The position numbers were made by a program, and so were the translations under genes. 7,872 nt of DNA from Sphingomonadaceae bacterium (lineage in GTDB: Bacteria > Pseudomonadota > Alphaproteobacteria > Sphingomonadales > Sphingomonadaceae): the NCBI GenBank assembly GCA_013821585.1, contig JACDGO010000084.1, forward strand, positions 1-7,872. Reading direction: 5' to 3'. Shown in pieces: positions 7,412-7,872 of the stretch (position 1 is its first letter; each line of letters starts with the position of its first letter). The notes under the pieces were generated by a model that was not told where the DNA came from, did not search any database, and saw only the letters and a program-made list of their open reading frames with translations.

Positions 7412-7872
7412 ATGCGGCAACGGCTCGCGATTTTAATGGGCAGCTTGGCAGTCGCGGGCGCCGGGGCGCTGCTCGCCGCCGGTCCGACCAGGGCCGCGCC
7501 GGCGCTGCGCCCCGATTTCAGCGCCGCCGTTTGCAACGCGCATCCACCGCGCCTGGCGCACGCCTATGCCCGCGGCATCCAGGTCGTGACGCCGGGCAGC
7601 GTCATTGCCGCGGCCGACTCGGCCATTAGCAGCGAGGACCACGCCGAGCTGCTGTTCAAGCTGGGCTTGCTGGAGGGCCACCTGCTGGTTGGGCGCGAGC
7701 TGATCGACGCCAACCAGACCCAATTGGCCCTGCCGCATTTCGGCCACCCCATCCGCGAGCTGTATGACGATATCTCGGGCGAGCTGGCGCGCCGCGGCGT
7801 CACGGGCTTTGACGGCGAGCTGATCGCGCTCGAGGCGCTGGCGGCCGGCAAGCCGACCGACCCGGCCACCAC
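7412..7872 (+). CDS. Exported protein of unknown family beside the iron-uptake genes (5' part)
   Basis: An open frame that runs off the window end without a stop, with about 153 residues visible. The N-terminus is a signal peptide: Arg2 and Arg4, a hydrophobic stretch rich in Ala/Leu/Gly, and a likely cut near residue 29 (TRAA). The mature part looks mostly helical: DFSAAVCNAH, then AELLFKLGLLEGHLLVGREL (79-98), LPHFGHPIRELYDDISGEL (107-125), and LIALEALAAG. I cannot name the family. Its conserved-looking His/Glu pairs (GHLLVGRE, FGHPIRE) and position opposite cupredoxin and FTR1 genes suggest a periplasmic partner in iron uptake, loosely like the helical EfeO/imelysin proteins. That is inference, not homology I can show. 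ATG 7412 is preferred over 7409 because GGAG (7401-7404) is 7 bases away. It is not P19/FtrA: no match to that protein is seen. Confidence 0.72.
   Translation, partial: MRQRLAILMGSLAVAGAGALLAAGPTRAAPALRPDFSAAVCNAHPPRLAHAYARGIQVVTPGSVIAAADSAISSEDHAELLFKLGLLEGHLLVGRELIDANQTQLALPHFGHPIRELYDDISGELARRGVTGFDGELIALEALAAGKPTDPAT

Noticed and set aside
7325..7420. Extension of the cupredoxin gene upstream to 7420 on the minus strand
   Set aside because: It would translate through both operator palindromes and the G-rich ribosome site, and would bury the signal peptide.
6838..7872. Genomic island or integrative element boundary at the junction
   Set aside because: No tRNA, integrase, direct repeat or inverted terminal repeat is visible, so a named mobile element cannot be supported.

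Overview
The window is GC-rich, densely coded DNA from an alphaproteobacterium, most likely of the order Sphingomonadales. The main reasons are the PEPxxWA-type C-terminal sorting signal on the large secreted protein, the style of the SURF1 and aconitase proteins, and a repeated palindromic intergenic element. No RNA gene, CRISPR array, insertion sequence or transposase is visible.

Layout of the left part (1 to about 6838). The 3' end of a SURF1-family cytochrome oxidase assembly gene is followed on the same strand by a complete aconitase (acnA). A small GFA-family zinc protein overlaps the acnA stop by four bases. Next is a 207-residue protein resembling the M15 / D-Ala-D-Ala peptidase fold. 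After a short AT-richer leader comes a 556-residue secreted beta-propeller-like protein with a PEPxxWA-CTERM anchor, closed by a strong rho-independent terminator. A small exported protein of unknown function follows, then a second (bidirectional) terminator. Two copies of a 48-bp palindromic repeat flank that small gene. These genes look like ordinary chromosomal cargo, not one pathway.

Layout of the right part (about 6852 to 7872). A cupredoxin-like periplasmic protein and the start of an FTR1-family iron permease form a minus-strand operon. They are transcribed away from an exported protein of unknown family that runs off the window. The intergenic space between the divergent units holds two TGCAA...TTGCA palindromes that look like Fur-family operators. 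Together this resembles one end of a periplasmic iron-uptake locus of the Ftr/Efe kind.

The most unusual point is the join between the two parts. The FTR1 reading frame keeps only its first helix with the REXXE motif. It then continues in frame, through a shared Gly-Gly-Leu-Leu-Gly stretch, into the tail of a glycine-zipper protein of sphingomonad type. The result is an 83-residue chimeric ORF. It is either a real recombination junction or an assembly chimera, and the sequence alone cannot decide which.
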